A stretch of DNA of 64,000 nt from Microbacterium sp. KUDC0406 (lineage in GTDB: Bacteria; Actinomycetota; Actinomycetes; Actinomycetales; Microbacteriaceae), in contig NZ_CP091138.1 in NCBI RefSeq assembly GCF_021582875.1, positions 682,001 through 746,000 on the forward strand, read 5' to 3'. The notes beneath the pieces are model-generated. The model made no database searches. It saw only the letters and a program-made list of their open reading frames with translations, and was not told where the DNA came from. The position numbers were made by a program, and so were the translations under genes. This document shows, one piece after another, positions 45,319 through 53,129 of this stretch. Within the stretch, counting starts at the first letter, position 1; each line of letters opens with the position of its first letter.

Positions 45319-46122
45319 TCAGTTGGACTTCGCCGTGATCCACACGGTCAGCGCGACGAGGGCGCCGATCCCGAAGATCCAGATGAACAGGCCCTCGGAC
45401 ACGGGGCCCAGCGAACCGAGCGTGAAGCCGCCGATCTGCACCGCGTCCTGCTGGAACAGCAGCGCCGAGATGATGTCGCGCTTGTCCTCGTCGGAGAGGT
45501 TCATGTCGCCGAACACCGGCATGTTCTGCGGACCCGTGACCATGGCCGCGTACATGTGCAGGGCGCTGGTGGAGGTCAGAGCGGGCGCGTACTTGCCCTC
45601 GGTGAGCGCGCCTCCGGCCGCGGCGACGTTGTGGCACATCGCGCAGTTGATGCGGAACAGCTCGGCGCCGTGCGCGACATCGCCCTTGCCGTCGAGGATC
45701 TCGTCCTTCGGGAAGGTCGGGCCGGGGGCCACGGACTGCACGTAGGCGGCGACCGCGCGGATCTGCTCCTCGCTGAACTGCGGGTGCTTCTGCGGCGCCT
45801 GCGGGCCCTGCATCTGCAGCGGCATGCGACCGGTGGACATCTGGAACTCGACGGCCAGCTCGCCGACGCCGATCAGCGTCGGGCCGTCGCCGGTGCCCTC
45901 GAGGTTCATGCCGTGGCAGGTGGCGCAGTTCGCCTGGAACAGCTTCTGGCCGTCGTCGACGGTGAGCTCAGCCGAGGCCTGCGTCTTGGCGTCCGTCGCG
46001 GCCATGGCCGCGGATGCTCCGGCGTACACGCCACCGGTGATCAGCAGGCCGGCGCCGATCAGCGCGATGGCGGCGAACGGGCTGCGACGGCCGCGTGAGC
46101 GACGCTTCTTCTCTCGTACCAT
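45319..46122 (-). CDS. qcrC: Diheme cytochrome c subunit of the bcc complex
   Basis: A 267-residue membrane-bound cytochrome cc. N-terminal signal/anchor helix (FAAIALIGAGLLITGGVYAGA), first heme site CATCH with distal Met region, second heme site CAMCH, and a C-terminal membrane helix (LFIWIFGIGALVALTVWITA). Two heme domains replace a soluble cytochrome c and feed CuA of CtaC directly. The ATG at 46122 is chosen because the signal helix starts just after it. Confidence 0.96.
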   Translation of the reverse strand: MVREKKRRSRGRRSPFAAIALIGAGLLITGGVYAGASAAMAATDAKTQASAELTVDDGQKLFQANCATCHGMNLEGTGDGPTLIGVGELAVEFQMSTGRMPLQMQGPQAPQKHPQFSEEQIRAVAAYVQSVAPGPTFPKDEILDGKGDVAHGAELFRINCAMCHNVAAAGGALTEGKYAPALTSTSALHMYAAMVTGPQNMPVFGDMNLSDEDKRDIISALLFQQDAVQIGGFTLGSLGPVSEGLFIWIFGIGALVALTVWITAKSN

Positions 46123-46142
46123 GTCGGGGATTCGCTCCGCTC

Positions 46143-46796
46143 TCACTTCAGGAAGTAGATGACGATGAACAGCACGATCCAGACGACGTCGACGAAGTGC
46201 CAGTAGTACGACACGACGATCGAGGAGGTCGCCTCCTTGTGCCCGAAGTTCTTGACCGCGTACGCGCGTCCGATGACGAGCAGGAACGCGATGAGGCCGC
46301 CGGTGACGTGCAGGGCGTGGAAACCGGTGGTGAGGTAGAAGGCCGAGCCGTAGGAGTCGGCCGAGATCGGCATGCCCTCCATGGTCAGCTGCGCGTACTC
46401 CCAGACCTGGCCCGACACGAAGATCGCACCCAGGACGAAGGTGACCCAGAACCACTCGACCATGCCCCAGCCGAACAGGCGGCGACGGCCGGCCGCGTTC
46501 AGCTGGCCCTTCGCGAGCCGGTAGGGCTGCAGGTCCTCGGCCGCGAACACGCCCATCTGGCAGGTGAACGACGAGAACACCAGGATCAGTGTGTTGACGA
46601 ACGCGTAGGGCACGTTCAGCATCTCGGTGCGCTCACCCCAGAGTTCGGGTGAGGTGCTGCGGAGAGTGAAGTAGATCGCGAAGAGTCCCGCGAAGAACAT
46701 GACTTCACTGCCGAGCCACACGATGGTGCCGACAGCTACCGGATTTGGCCGCTTGATGGTTCTTGCTGCCGGGGCATAGGTCGCTGAGGTGGTCAC
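46143..46796 (-). CDS. ctaE: Cytochrome c oxidase subunit III
   Basis: A 217-residue subunit III with five membrane helices: [25 protein letters not shown], the E-containing core segment [19 protein letters not shown] and the terminal [23 protein letters not shown]. The GTG at 46796 gives the usual N-terminus; CATAAT ends 6 nt upstream, suggesting a leaderless mRNA. It heads the operon ctaE-qcrC-qcrA-qcrB, the same order as in M. tuberculosis. Confidence 0.95.
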   Translation of the reverse strand: MTTSATYAPAARTIKRPNPVAVGTIVWLGSEVMFFAGLFAIYFTLRSTSPELWGERTEMLNVPYAFVNTLILVFSSFTCQMGVFAAEDLQPYRLAKGQLNAAGRRRLFGWGMVEWFWVTFVLGAIFVSGQVWEYAQLTMEGMPISADSYGSAFYLTTGFHALHVTGGLIAFLLVIGRAYAVKNFGHKEATSSIVVSYYWHFVDVVWIVLFIVIYFLK

Positions 46797-46862
46797 GGTT
46801 CCATTATGGCCGATTCGCGACGCCGATCTCGCACCATCGTCGCCCGTTTCGCCCGATCCGCA

Positions 46863-46878
46863 CTTAGGCGAACCTAAG
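46863..46878. promoter_or_regulatory. Palindrome CTTAGG-CGAA-CCTAAG, iron-box-like
   Basis: A perfect 6-bp inverted repeat in the 203-bp gap between ctaE and the divergent trpD. The core TTAGGCGAACCTAA matches the right-hand 14 bases of the DtxR/IdeR type consensus (TTAGGTTAGnCTAACCTAA, allowing variation in the middle) but lacks the left TTAGG. It lies 67 bp before ctaE and 121 bp before trpD. Confidence 0.4.
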
Positions 46879-46999
46879 AACCACCTGCGAATCAGCCCGG
46901 AATCCGCGCAATCGCGCGGAGGGTGCCCGGGATGCATCGATCCGGCATCATCCGTCATCCGGTGGGGTGCACGGCGGGTGCCTCTATAGGATCGCAGCT

Positions 47000-48063
47000 A
47001 TGGCTGACTCCTCACCTGGTCCGATCTGCTCACGACTCTTCTGGAACGACGCGACCTGAGCGTGTGGGAGTCGACGTGGGCGATGCGCCAGGTGATGCAG
47101 GGGAAGGTGTCCGAGGCCCAGCTGGCCGGATTCCTGATCGCGCTGCGCGCGAAGGGCGAGACCATCGACGAGGTCGTCGGCTTCCGCGATGCGATCCTCG
47201 AGGCCGCCGTCCCGCTGCCGGTCTCGTCCGACGTGCTCGACATCGTCGGCACCGGCGGCGACCGGATCGGCACGGTGAACGTCTCCACCACCGCGGCGAT
47301 CATCATCGGCGCCCTGGGCGTGCCGGTCGTCAAGCACGGCAACAAGGCCGCGAGCTCGGCATCGGGCTCATCCGACGTGCTCGCCGCACTGGGGCTGGAC
47401 CTCTCGCTCTCACCGGACCACGTCGCCGCCGTGCTGGACCGCACCGGGATCACGTTCGCGTGGGCGGGCGCCTTCCACCCCGGGTTCAAGAACGCGGGCA
47501 CGACGCGAGCCGAGCTCGGCGTGCCGACGGTCTTCAACATGCTCGGCCCGCTCTGCAACCCCGCGCGGGCCGAGGCGAACGCCGTGGGCGTCGCGCAGCT
47601 CGACCGCGTTCCGCTCATCACCGGCGTCTTCCGCACCCGGGGCGCGACGGCTCTGGTGTTCCGCGGAGACGACGGTCTGGACGAGCTCACCACCACAGGG
47701 CACAGCCGCATCTGGGAGGTCGCCCGCGGGGACATCCACGAGCACGACCTGGACCCCCGCGATCTCGGCATCCCGCTCGCTGACCTGTCCGACCTGATCG
47801 GCGGCTCGCCCGCGCACAACGCCGACGTGCTGCGTCGCACCCTGGACGGCGAGAGCGGTGCGGTGCGCGACATCGTGCTCCTGAACGCCGCGGCCGGCGT
47901 CGTCGCGTTCGAGCTCTCGCGCGACGCGAGCCTCACCCAGGTGCCGATCGTCGAACGGCTGCGCGACGCATATGAGCGCGCCGCCGCCGCCGTCGACGAC
48001 GGCAGGGCTGCGGCGAAGCTGAGCGAATGGGTGCGGACGACCCGCGAGCTCGCCGCCTCCTGA
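47000..48063 (+). CDS. trpD: Anthranilate phosphoribosyltransferase (frameshift near the 5' end)
   Basis: About 354 residues after correction; transfers phosphoribose to anthranilate in tryptophan synthesis. PRPP motif IVGTGGDRIGTVNVSTTAAI, then KHGNKAASSASGSSDVLAALG, FAWAGAFHPGFKNAG and VFNMLGPLCNPARA. The first codons from ATG 47000 (MADS) are joined to the main frame by one missing base near 47013 (expected MADSLTWSDLLTTLLERRDLS). TAGGAT at 46987-46992 ends 7 nt before the ATG, so a leaderless mRNA is likely. Location beside ctaE is conserved with M. tuberculosis. Confidence 0.93.
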
Positions 48064-48075
48064 CCGGATCACGCC

Positions 48076-49062
48076 GTGGACGCCGTCGCCGCACTGCTCG
48101 AGATCGCCGCTCTGCTGGAGCGGGAACGGGCGTCGCGGTACCGGGCGAAGGCGTTCCGGCAGGCGGCGTCCACGCTGCAGGACCTGCCGGATGAGGTCCG
48201 CGCCGACCCCTCCCGGCTGCGGGCGGTCAAGGGGATCGGCGAGTCGACGTTCGCCGTCATCCGACAGGCCGACGCGGGGGAGGTGCCCGACTATCTCGTC
48301 GAACTGCGCGGGTCGGTCGAGCCCGAGCGCCGATCCGCGCTGCGGGCGATGCTGCGCGGCGATCTGCACGCGCACACCGACTGGTCCGACGGCACGACGC
48401 CGATCGAGTCGATGGTCGAGGCGGCCCGAGCGCTCGGACACGAGTACTGCGCGATCACCGATCATTCGCCGCGGCTGCGGGTGGCTCGCGGGCTCTCGGC
48501 CGAGCGGCTGCGGGAGCAGATCCCGCTGGTGCGCGCACAGTCCGGGGCCGGTCTCACGGTGCTCGCCGGTATCGAGGTCGACATCCTCGACGACGGGGCG
48601 CTCGACCAGGAGGCCGGGCTGCTCGCCGAACTCGACATCGTCGTGGCATCCGTGCATTCCGGTCTGCGGATGGATGCCGCGCCGATGACCCGGCGGATGG
48701 TCGCCGCCGTCTCGAACCCGCGGGTGAACGTGCTCGGGCACTGCACCGGGCGGCTGGTGCAGGGGTCGAGGGGCACCCGGCCGCCGTCGGACTTCGATGC
48801 CAGAGCCGTCTTCTCCGCGTGCGCCGAGCACGGGGTCGCGGTCGAGATCAACTCCCGGCCGGAACGGCAGGACCCGCCTGACGAGCTGATCGCGATCGCG
48901 CTGGAGGAGGGATGCCTGTTCTCGATCGACTCAGATGCGCACGCGCCGGGGCAGCTCTCCCTGATCGATCACGGTGCGGAGCGCGCCGAGCTCGCCGGCG
49001 TGCCCGCGAGCCGCATCGTGACGACCTGGGGACTGGACCGGCTGCGCGCCTGGGCGGACTGA
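48076..49062 (+). CDS. PHP domain phosphoesterase-like protein (PolX C-terminal type)
   Basis: A 328-residue protein. The N-terminal 90 residues resemble the helix-hairpin-helix part of PolX (LRAVKGIGESTFAVIRQ); the remainder is a PHP domain with metal-binding motifs GDLHAHTDWSDG, YCAITDHSPRL, GIEVDIL, VASVHSGL, LGHCTGR and FSIDSDAHAPGQL. PHP domains are metal-dependent phosphoesterases; the substrate here is unknown. GTG start 12 bp after trpD, so probably co-transcribed. Confidence 0.85.
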   Translation: MDAVAALLEIAALLERERASRYRAKAFRQAASTLQDLPDEVRADPSRLRAVKGIGESTFAVIRQADAGEVPDYLVELRGSVEPERRSALRAMLRGDLHAHTDWSDGTTPIESMVEAARALGHEYCAITDHSPRLRVARGLSAERLREQIPLVRAQSGAGLTVLAGIEVDILDDGALDQEAGLLAELDIVVASVHSGLRMDAAPMTRRMVAAVSNPRVNVLGHCTGRLVQGSRGTRPPSDFDARAVFSACAEHGVAVEINSRPERQDPPDELIAIALEEGCLFSIDSDAHAPGQLSLIDHGAERAELAGVPASRIVTTWGLDRLRAWAD

Positions 49063-49063
49063 C

Positions 49064-49990
49064 TCAGGCGGTCCCGGCCAGCGCCGCGAGCACACGCGTC
49101 ATCGAGGCGCCGAGGTTCCAGCGCTCGGCGAGATCGTTCGCGGCATCCTGCTCGGCGGGGTCGAGCGGACGCAGGCGCGACGTCGGCACCTCGAGATCGA
49201 GGCTCCTGGCCACCTGCACGACGGCCGGTGCGATGTCGAGGTAGTCCCCGGCGTCGCGGATCCTCGCCGCGACCGACGCGCTCATTCCCTCTCCGGCATC
49301 CGCCGCCGATCTGATACCGGCGAGATCGCCGTGCTTCTGCAGCAGGGCGGCAGCGGTCTTCTCGCCGACGCCCTTCACACCGGGCAGGCCGTCCGAGGCA
49401 TCCCCGCGCATCGTCGCGAAGTCGGCGTACTGGGAGGGGCGCACACCGTACTTGGCGACCACCGTCTCATCGGTGAGGATCTCGAGGTTGCTCATGCCGC
49501 GCGCTGTGTAGACGATGCGCACGCCGGCGGCGTCGTCGATGAGCTGGAACAGGTCGCGGTCGCCGGTGACGATGTCGACCGGCACGCCGGCGCGCGTGGC
49601 GAGGGTGCCGATCACGTCGTCGGCCTCGTGCTCCGCCGCGCCGACGATCGGGATGCCGAGCGCGGCGAGCGTCTCGCGGATGACGGGGATCTGCTGCTCC
49701 AGGGGGTCGGGCACCTCTTCGACGTCGGGTCCGCCGACGATCACTTCGACGACCCGGTGCGTCTTGTAGCTGGGAATGAGGTCGACGCGCCATTGCGGGC
49801 GCCAGTCGTCGTCCCAGCACGCGACGAGCTGCGTCGGACGGTAGGTCGACACCAGCTTCGCGATCATGTCGAGCAGACCGCGTGCCGCGTTGACCGACCG
49901 GCCGTCCGGGGCCCTGACGGTGTCGGGCACACCGTAGAACGCCCGGAAGTAGAGCGAAGCGGTGTCGAGCAGCATGAGGCGGTCGGTCAT
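49064..49990 (-). CDS. 5'-3' exonuclease (PolA N-terminal/FEN-like)
   Basis: A 308-residue stand-alone flap/5' exonuclease. Metal-binding motifs: LLDTASLYFRAFYG, VACWDDDWRPQWR, AEHEADDVIGTLA, VTGDRDLFQLIDD, and the helix-hairpin-helix GLPGVKGVGEKTAAALLQKHG. It likely acts on RNA primers or flaps. It is divergent from rpsA and converges tightly with the PHP gene (1 bp). Confidence 0.92.
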   Translation of the reverse strand: MTDRLMLLDTASLYFRAFYGVPDTVRAPDGRSVNAARGLLDMIAKLVSTYRPTQLVACWDDDWRPQWRVDLIPSYKTHRVVEVIVGGPDVEEVPDPLEQQIPVIRETLAALGIPIVGAAEHEADDVIGTLATRAGVPVDIVTGDRDLFQLIDDAAGVRIVYTARGMSNLEILTDETVVAKYGVRPSQYADFATMRGDASDGLPGVKGVGEKTAAALLQKHGDLAGIRSAADAGEGMSASVAARIRDAGDYLDIAPAVVQVARSLDLEVPTSRLRPLDPAEQDAANDLAERWNLGASMTRVLAALAGTA

Positions 49991-50012
49991 CGGATCAGCA
50001 TCTCATGACGAC

Positions 50013-50187
50013 GTCCGGAACCGGATGGAGGAGCCCCGGCCGATCTGGTAACCTGAAGTGTCACTCGTGGCACGCGTTCGTGTGCCTGCGTGGCAGAAAT
50101 CACCTTCCATTCGCCGAAGAGCGAGAACCGGTCGTGCGCGACCGTGCTCCGAGGCCCGATCATCCATCAACAAGGACAACCCACTAC
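50013..50187 (+). promoter_or_regulatory. rpsA promoter and 5' leader
   Basis: TAACCT at about 50049-50054 is a possible -10, leaving a 5' leader of about 125 nt. The leader contains GGCACG-CGTT-CGTGTGCC, a hairpin with one bulge (near 50080). The RBS is AAGGAC about 10 nt before the ATG. The structured leader suggests translational autoregulation, as known for other S1 genes; this is inference. Confidence 0.45.
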
Positions 50188-51642
50188 ATGACTAGCGCAA
50201 CGACCGCCCCGGCCACCAAGCAGGTCGCGATCAACGACATCGGATCTGCCGAGGACTTCCTGGCCGCGGTCGAGAAGACTCTGAAGTTCTTCAACGACGG
50301 CGACATCATCGAGGGCACGATCGTCAAGATCGACCGCGATGAGGTTCTGCTCGACGTCGGCTACAAGACCGAGGGCGTCATCCCCTCCCGTGAGCTTTCC
50401 ATCAAGCACGACGTCGACCCCAACGAGGTCGTCTCCGTCGGCGACAAGGTCGAGGCCCTCGTCCTCCAGAAGGAGGACAAGGAAGGCCGTCTGATCCTCT
50501 CCAAGAAGCGTGCGCAGTACGAGCGCGCCTGGGGAGACGTCGAGAAGATCAAGGAGAACGACGGCGTCGTGACCGGCACCGTCATCGAGGTCGTCAAGGG
50601 CGGCCTCATCGTCGACATCGGCCTGCGTGGCTTCCTCCCGGCGTCGCTCATCGAGCTGCGTCGCGTCCGCGACCTGACCCCGTACCTGGGTCAGGAGCTC
50701 GAGGCGAAGATCCTCGAGCTGGACAAGAACCGCAACAACGTCGTGCTCTCGCGCCGCGCTCTGCTCGAGCAGACGCAGTCCGAGTCGCGCACCACGTTCC
50801 TCAACAACCTGCACAAGGGTCAGGTCCGCAAGGGCGTCGTGTCGTCGATCGTGAACTTCGGTGCGTTCGTCGACCTCGGCGGTGTGGACGGCCTCGTGCA
50901 CGTCTCCGAGCTGTCGTGGAAGCACATCGAGCACGCCTCCGAGGTCGTCGAGGTCGGCCAGGAGGTCACCGTCGAGATCCTCGAGGTCGACCTGGACCGC
51001 GAGCGCGTCTCGCTGTCGCTGAAGGCGACCCAGGAGGACCCGTGGCAGGTCTTCGCCCGTACCCACGCCATCGGCCAGGTCACCCCGGGCAAGGTCACCA
51101 AGCTCGTTCCGTTCGGTGCGTTCGTGCGCGTTGCGGACGGCATCGAGGGCCTCGTGCACATCTCGGAGCTCTCCAGCAAGCACGTCGAGCTGGCCGAGCA
51201 GGTCGTGTCGGTGGGTGAAGAGGTCTTCGTCAAGGTCATCGACATCGACCTCGAGCGTCGCCGCATCTCGCTGTCGCTGAAGCAGGCCAACGAGTCGGTC
51301 GACCCCTACGGCACCGAGTTCGACCCGGCCCTGTACGGCATGCTCGCCGAGTACGACGAGAACGGCGAGTACAAGTACCCCGAGGGCTTCGACGCCGAGA
51401 CCGGTGCGTGGAAGGAGGGCTTCGACGCCCAGCGCGAGGCATGGGAGCAGGAGTACGCCGCTGCCCAGGCTCGCTGGGAGGCGCACAAGGCTCAGGTCAT
51501 CAAGGCCGCCGAGGCCGAGGCCGCGGCCGGCGAGGACTTCGGCGGTTCGGCCTTCTCGAGCGATTCGGCCGGCGCCGGCACGCTCGCCGACGACGAGGCT
51601 CTCGCGGCTCTGCGCGAGAAGCTCTCCGGGGGCAACAGCTGA
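50188..51642 (+). CDS. rpsA: 30S ribosomal protein S1
   Basis: A 484-residue protein with four S1 RNA-binding domains: IIEGTIVKIDRDEVLLDVGYKTEG, VVTGTVIEVVKGGLIVDIGLRGFLPAS, VRKGVVSSIVNFGAFVDLGGVDGLVH and VTPGKVTKLVPFGAFVRVADGIEGLVH. A Glu/Ala-rich tail follows. It helps mRNA binding by the 30S subunit. Codon use is notably biased (GGTGCGTTCGT, CTCGTC), as expected for a highly expressed gene. Start ATG by alignment (MTSATTAPATKQVAIND). Confidence 0.97.
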   Translation: MTSATTAPATKQVAINDIGSAEDFLAAVEKTLKFFNDGDIIEGTIVKIDRDEVLLDVGYKTEGVIPSRELSIKHDVDPNEVVSVGDKVEALVLQKEDKEGRLILSKKRAQYERAWGDVEKIKENDGVVTGTVIEVVKGGLIVDIGLRGFLPASLIELRRVRDLTPYLGQELEAKILELDKNRNNVVLSRRALLEQTQSESRTTFLNNLHKGQVRKGVVSSIVNFGAFVDLGGVDGLVHVSELSWKHIEHASEVVEVGQEVTVEILEVDLDRERVSLSLKATQEDPWQVFARTHAIGQVTPGKVTKLVPFGAFVRVADGIEGLVHISELSSKHVELAEQVVSVGEEVFVKVIDIDLERRRISLSLKQANESVDPYGTEFDPALYGMLAEYDENGEYKYPEGFDAETGAWKEGFDAQREAWEQEYAAAQARWEAHKAQVIKAAEAEAAAGEDFGGSAFSSDSAGAGTLADDEALAALREKLSGGNS

Positions 51643-51660
51643 TCGATCGATCGCACAGAC

Positions 51661-51696
51661 GGAACGGGTCGTCACCTTCGGGTGGCGGCCCGTTCC
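51661..51696 (+). terminator. Terminator after rpsA
   Basis: A 16-bp stem GGAACGGG-TCGTCACC / GGTGGCGG-CCCGTTCC with a TTCG tetraloop (51661-51696), two G-U pairs, 19 bp after the rpsA stop. Confidence 0.88.
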
Positions 51697-51717
51697 GCAT
51701 CTCCGGTGTCCTTCTTG

Positions 51718-51753
51718 CGGGTCGTTGAGCGAGCGGAGTGAGACGAAACGCGC
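51718..51753. repeat. REP-like element GGGTCGTTGAGCGAGCGGAG...
   Basis: GGGTCGTTGAGC followed by GAGCGGAGTGAGACGAAACGCGCTC. The head is the same as in the units at 16443-16504. Elements like this recur between genes in Microbacteriaceae genomes (from general knowledge). It lies between the rpsA terminator and coaE. Confidence 0.65.
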
Positions 51754-51773
51754 TCAAGTGCCAGGATTGTCCC

Positions 51774-52376
51774 ATGCCGCTCATCGCGCTCACCGGAGGC
51801 ATCGCCTCGGGCAAGTCGACCATCGCCTCCCGTCTCGCCGAGCACGGCGCCGTCATCGTCGATGCCGATCAGATCGTGCGGGACGTGCAGACGGCGGGAT
51901 CGCCGGTGCTCGATGAGATCGCCGCGGAGTTCGGTGACCGGATGCTGCTGCCGGACGGCTCACTGGACCGCGCGGCGCTCGGCGCCCGCGTGTTCGGCGA
52001 CGAGACGGCGCTGGCCCGGCTGAACGGCATCGTGCATCCGGCGGTGAAGGCGGAGTCGGCGCACCGGTTCGCCGCCGCGTTCGCGGCGGACGGCGACGCG
52101 GTGGTCGTCTACGACGTGCCACTTCTGGTCGAGGCCCGCGTGGACGATCCCTGGGATCTGATCATCGTCGCGGATGCTCCTGCCGAGCTGCGGGTAGAAA
52201 GACTGGTCGAGCTGCGCGGCATGACCCGCGAGGCGGCGCAGGCGAGGATCGCCGCACAGGTGCCGGATGCCGCACGCCGGGCGATCGCGGACATCGTGAT
52301 CGACACGGCGGGGACCTTGGAGCAGACCCTGGAGCAGGTCGACCAGGCGTGGGAGCGGATCGCCGCGTGTCAGTGA
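51774..52376 (+). CDS. coaE: Dephospho-CoA kinase
   Basis: A 200-residue kinase for the last step of coenzyme A synthesis. P-loop LTGGIASGKSTIASRL, DADQIVRDVQTAGSPVLDEI, VYDVPLLVEA and the lid LRGMTREAAQARIAAQ are all present. The ATG at 51774 gives the standard N-terminus MPLIALTGG. coaE directly after rpsA is common in actinobacteria. Confidence 0.96.
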   Translation: MPLIALTGGIASGKSTIASRLAEHGAVIVDADQIVRDVQTAGSPVLDEIAAEFGDRMLLPDGSLDRAALGARVFGDETALARLNGIVHPAVKAESAHRFAAAFAADGDAVVVYDVPLLVEARVDDPWDLIIVADAPAELRVERLVELRGMTREAAQARIAAQVPDAARRAIADIVIDTAGTLEQTLEQVDQAWERIAACQ

Positions 52377-52461
52377 GAGCGCAGGAAGCCCTGGTATTGT
52401 GAGGCTCCGCACATACACCCGAATGTGCCACCCGGTTACGATCGCTGAGGGGTGCGACCGA

Positions 52462-53004
52462 ATGAGTGAGCCGAAGAGCGGATTCTCCCGCCGAACCGTT
52501 CTGAAGGGTGCCGCGTGGTCGGTGCCCGTCGTCGCCGTGGCGACGGCCGTGCCGTTGGCCGCCGCGAGTGAGGCGCCGAATGACGAGGCGAACTACTTCT
52601 GGGATTCTGAGGCGACGGGAACCTTTGCGACGCTTGATCCCGCGGGTTCTGGCCTCAACGTCAGGTTCTCCACGCGAATCTCCTACGACGGTGGTAACCC
52701 ATACCAGCAGCCTCCGGCGAACGGAATCATCCAGATCACTCTGGTGTTCGACCAGCCCATGACGTTGACTCAGCCCAATACTCAGGGCTGGGTGCAGGTC
52801 ACACCCTCTGAAGGTGGCCTCGGACCTTCCACAACCTTTGTATTCCAGAAGACTCCGTCGAGTCAGGGAGGGGACCTCACCCTGAACATGGTCGGAGACC
52901 ATGCGGGGCCTGTGAACGTAAACGGCACGATGACCCTGCTGAACGGTGGGACGACGACGTGGTCGTCCGAGGTGGCTGAGGCATCGGCGATCCTCGTAGC
53001 TTGA
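52462..53004 (+). CDS. Tat-exported protein of unknown function
   Basis: A 180-residue protein beginning with a twin-arginine signal: FSRRTVLKGAAWSVPVVAVATAVPLAAAS, cleavage likely after about residue 36. The mature part is beta-rich, Thr/Gly/Asn-rich and has no Cys, suggesting an Ig-like fold (TLVFDQPMTLTQPN, GTMTLLNGGTTTWSS). GC content and codon use are lower than in its neighbours (AAT, ACT, GGT codons). No family was recognised. ATG lies 10 nt after GAGGGGTG. Confidence 0.8.
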   Translation: MSEPKSGFSRRTVLKGAAWSVPVVAVATAVPLAAASEAPNDEANYFWDSEATGTFATLDPAGSGLNVRFSTRISYDGGNPYQQPPANGIIQITLVFDQPMTLTQPNTQGWVQVTPSEGGLGPSTTFVFQKTPSSQGGDLTLNMVGDHAGPVNVNGTMTLLNGGTTTWSSEVAEASAILVA

Positions 53005-53117
53005 CCTGCCCGGATCGGGGCCGCAATCTTCGGCCGGCGGCCCTGCTCTGGTGCGTTGCGGGCTGATGTCTGTCCGCATGATCGTGACACCCCGACCCCG
53101 ATGTCGGCGGCCCCTCT

Positions 53118-53123
53118 TAGGCT
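53118..53123 (+). promoter_or_regulatory. uvrB: -10 TAGGCT of a leaderless uvrB transcript
   Basis: TAGGCT ends 6 nt before the uvrB ATG; the AGAGGG in between is too close to be a normal RBS. Confidence 0.5.
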
Positions 53124-53129
53124 AGAGGG

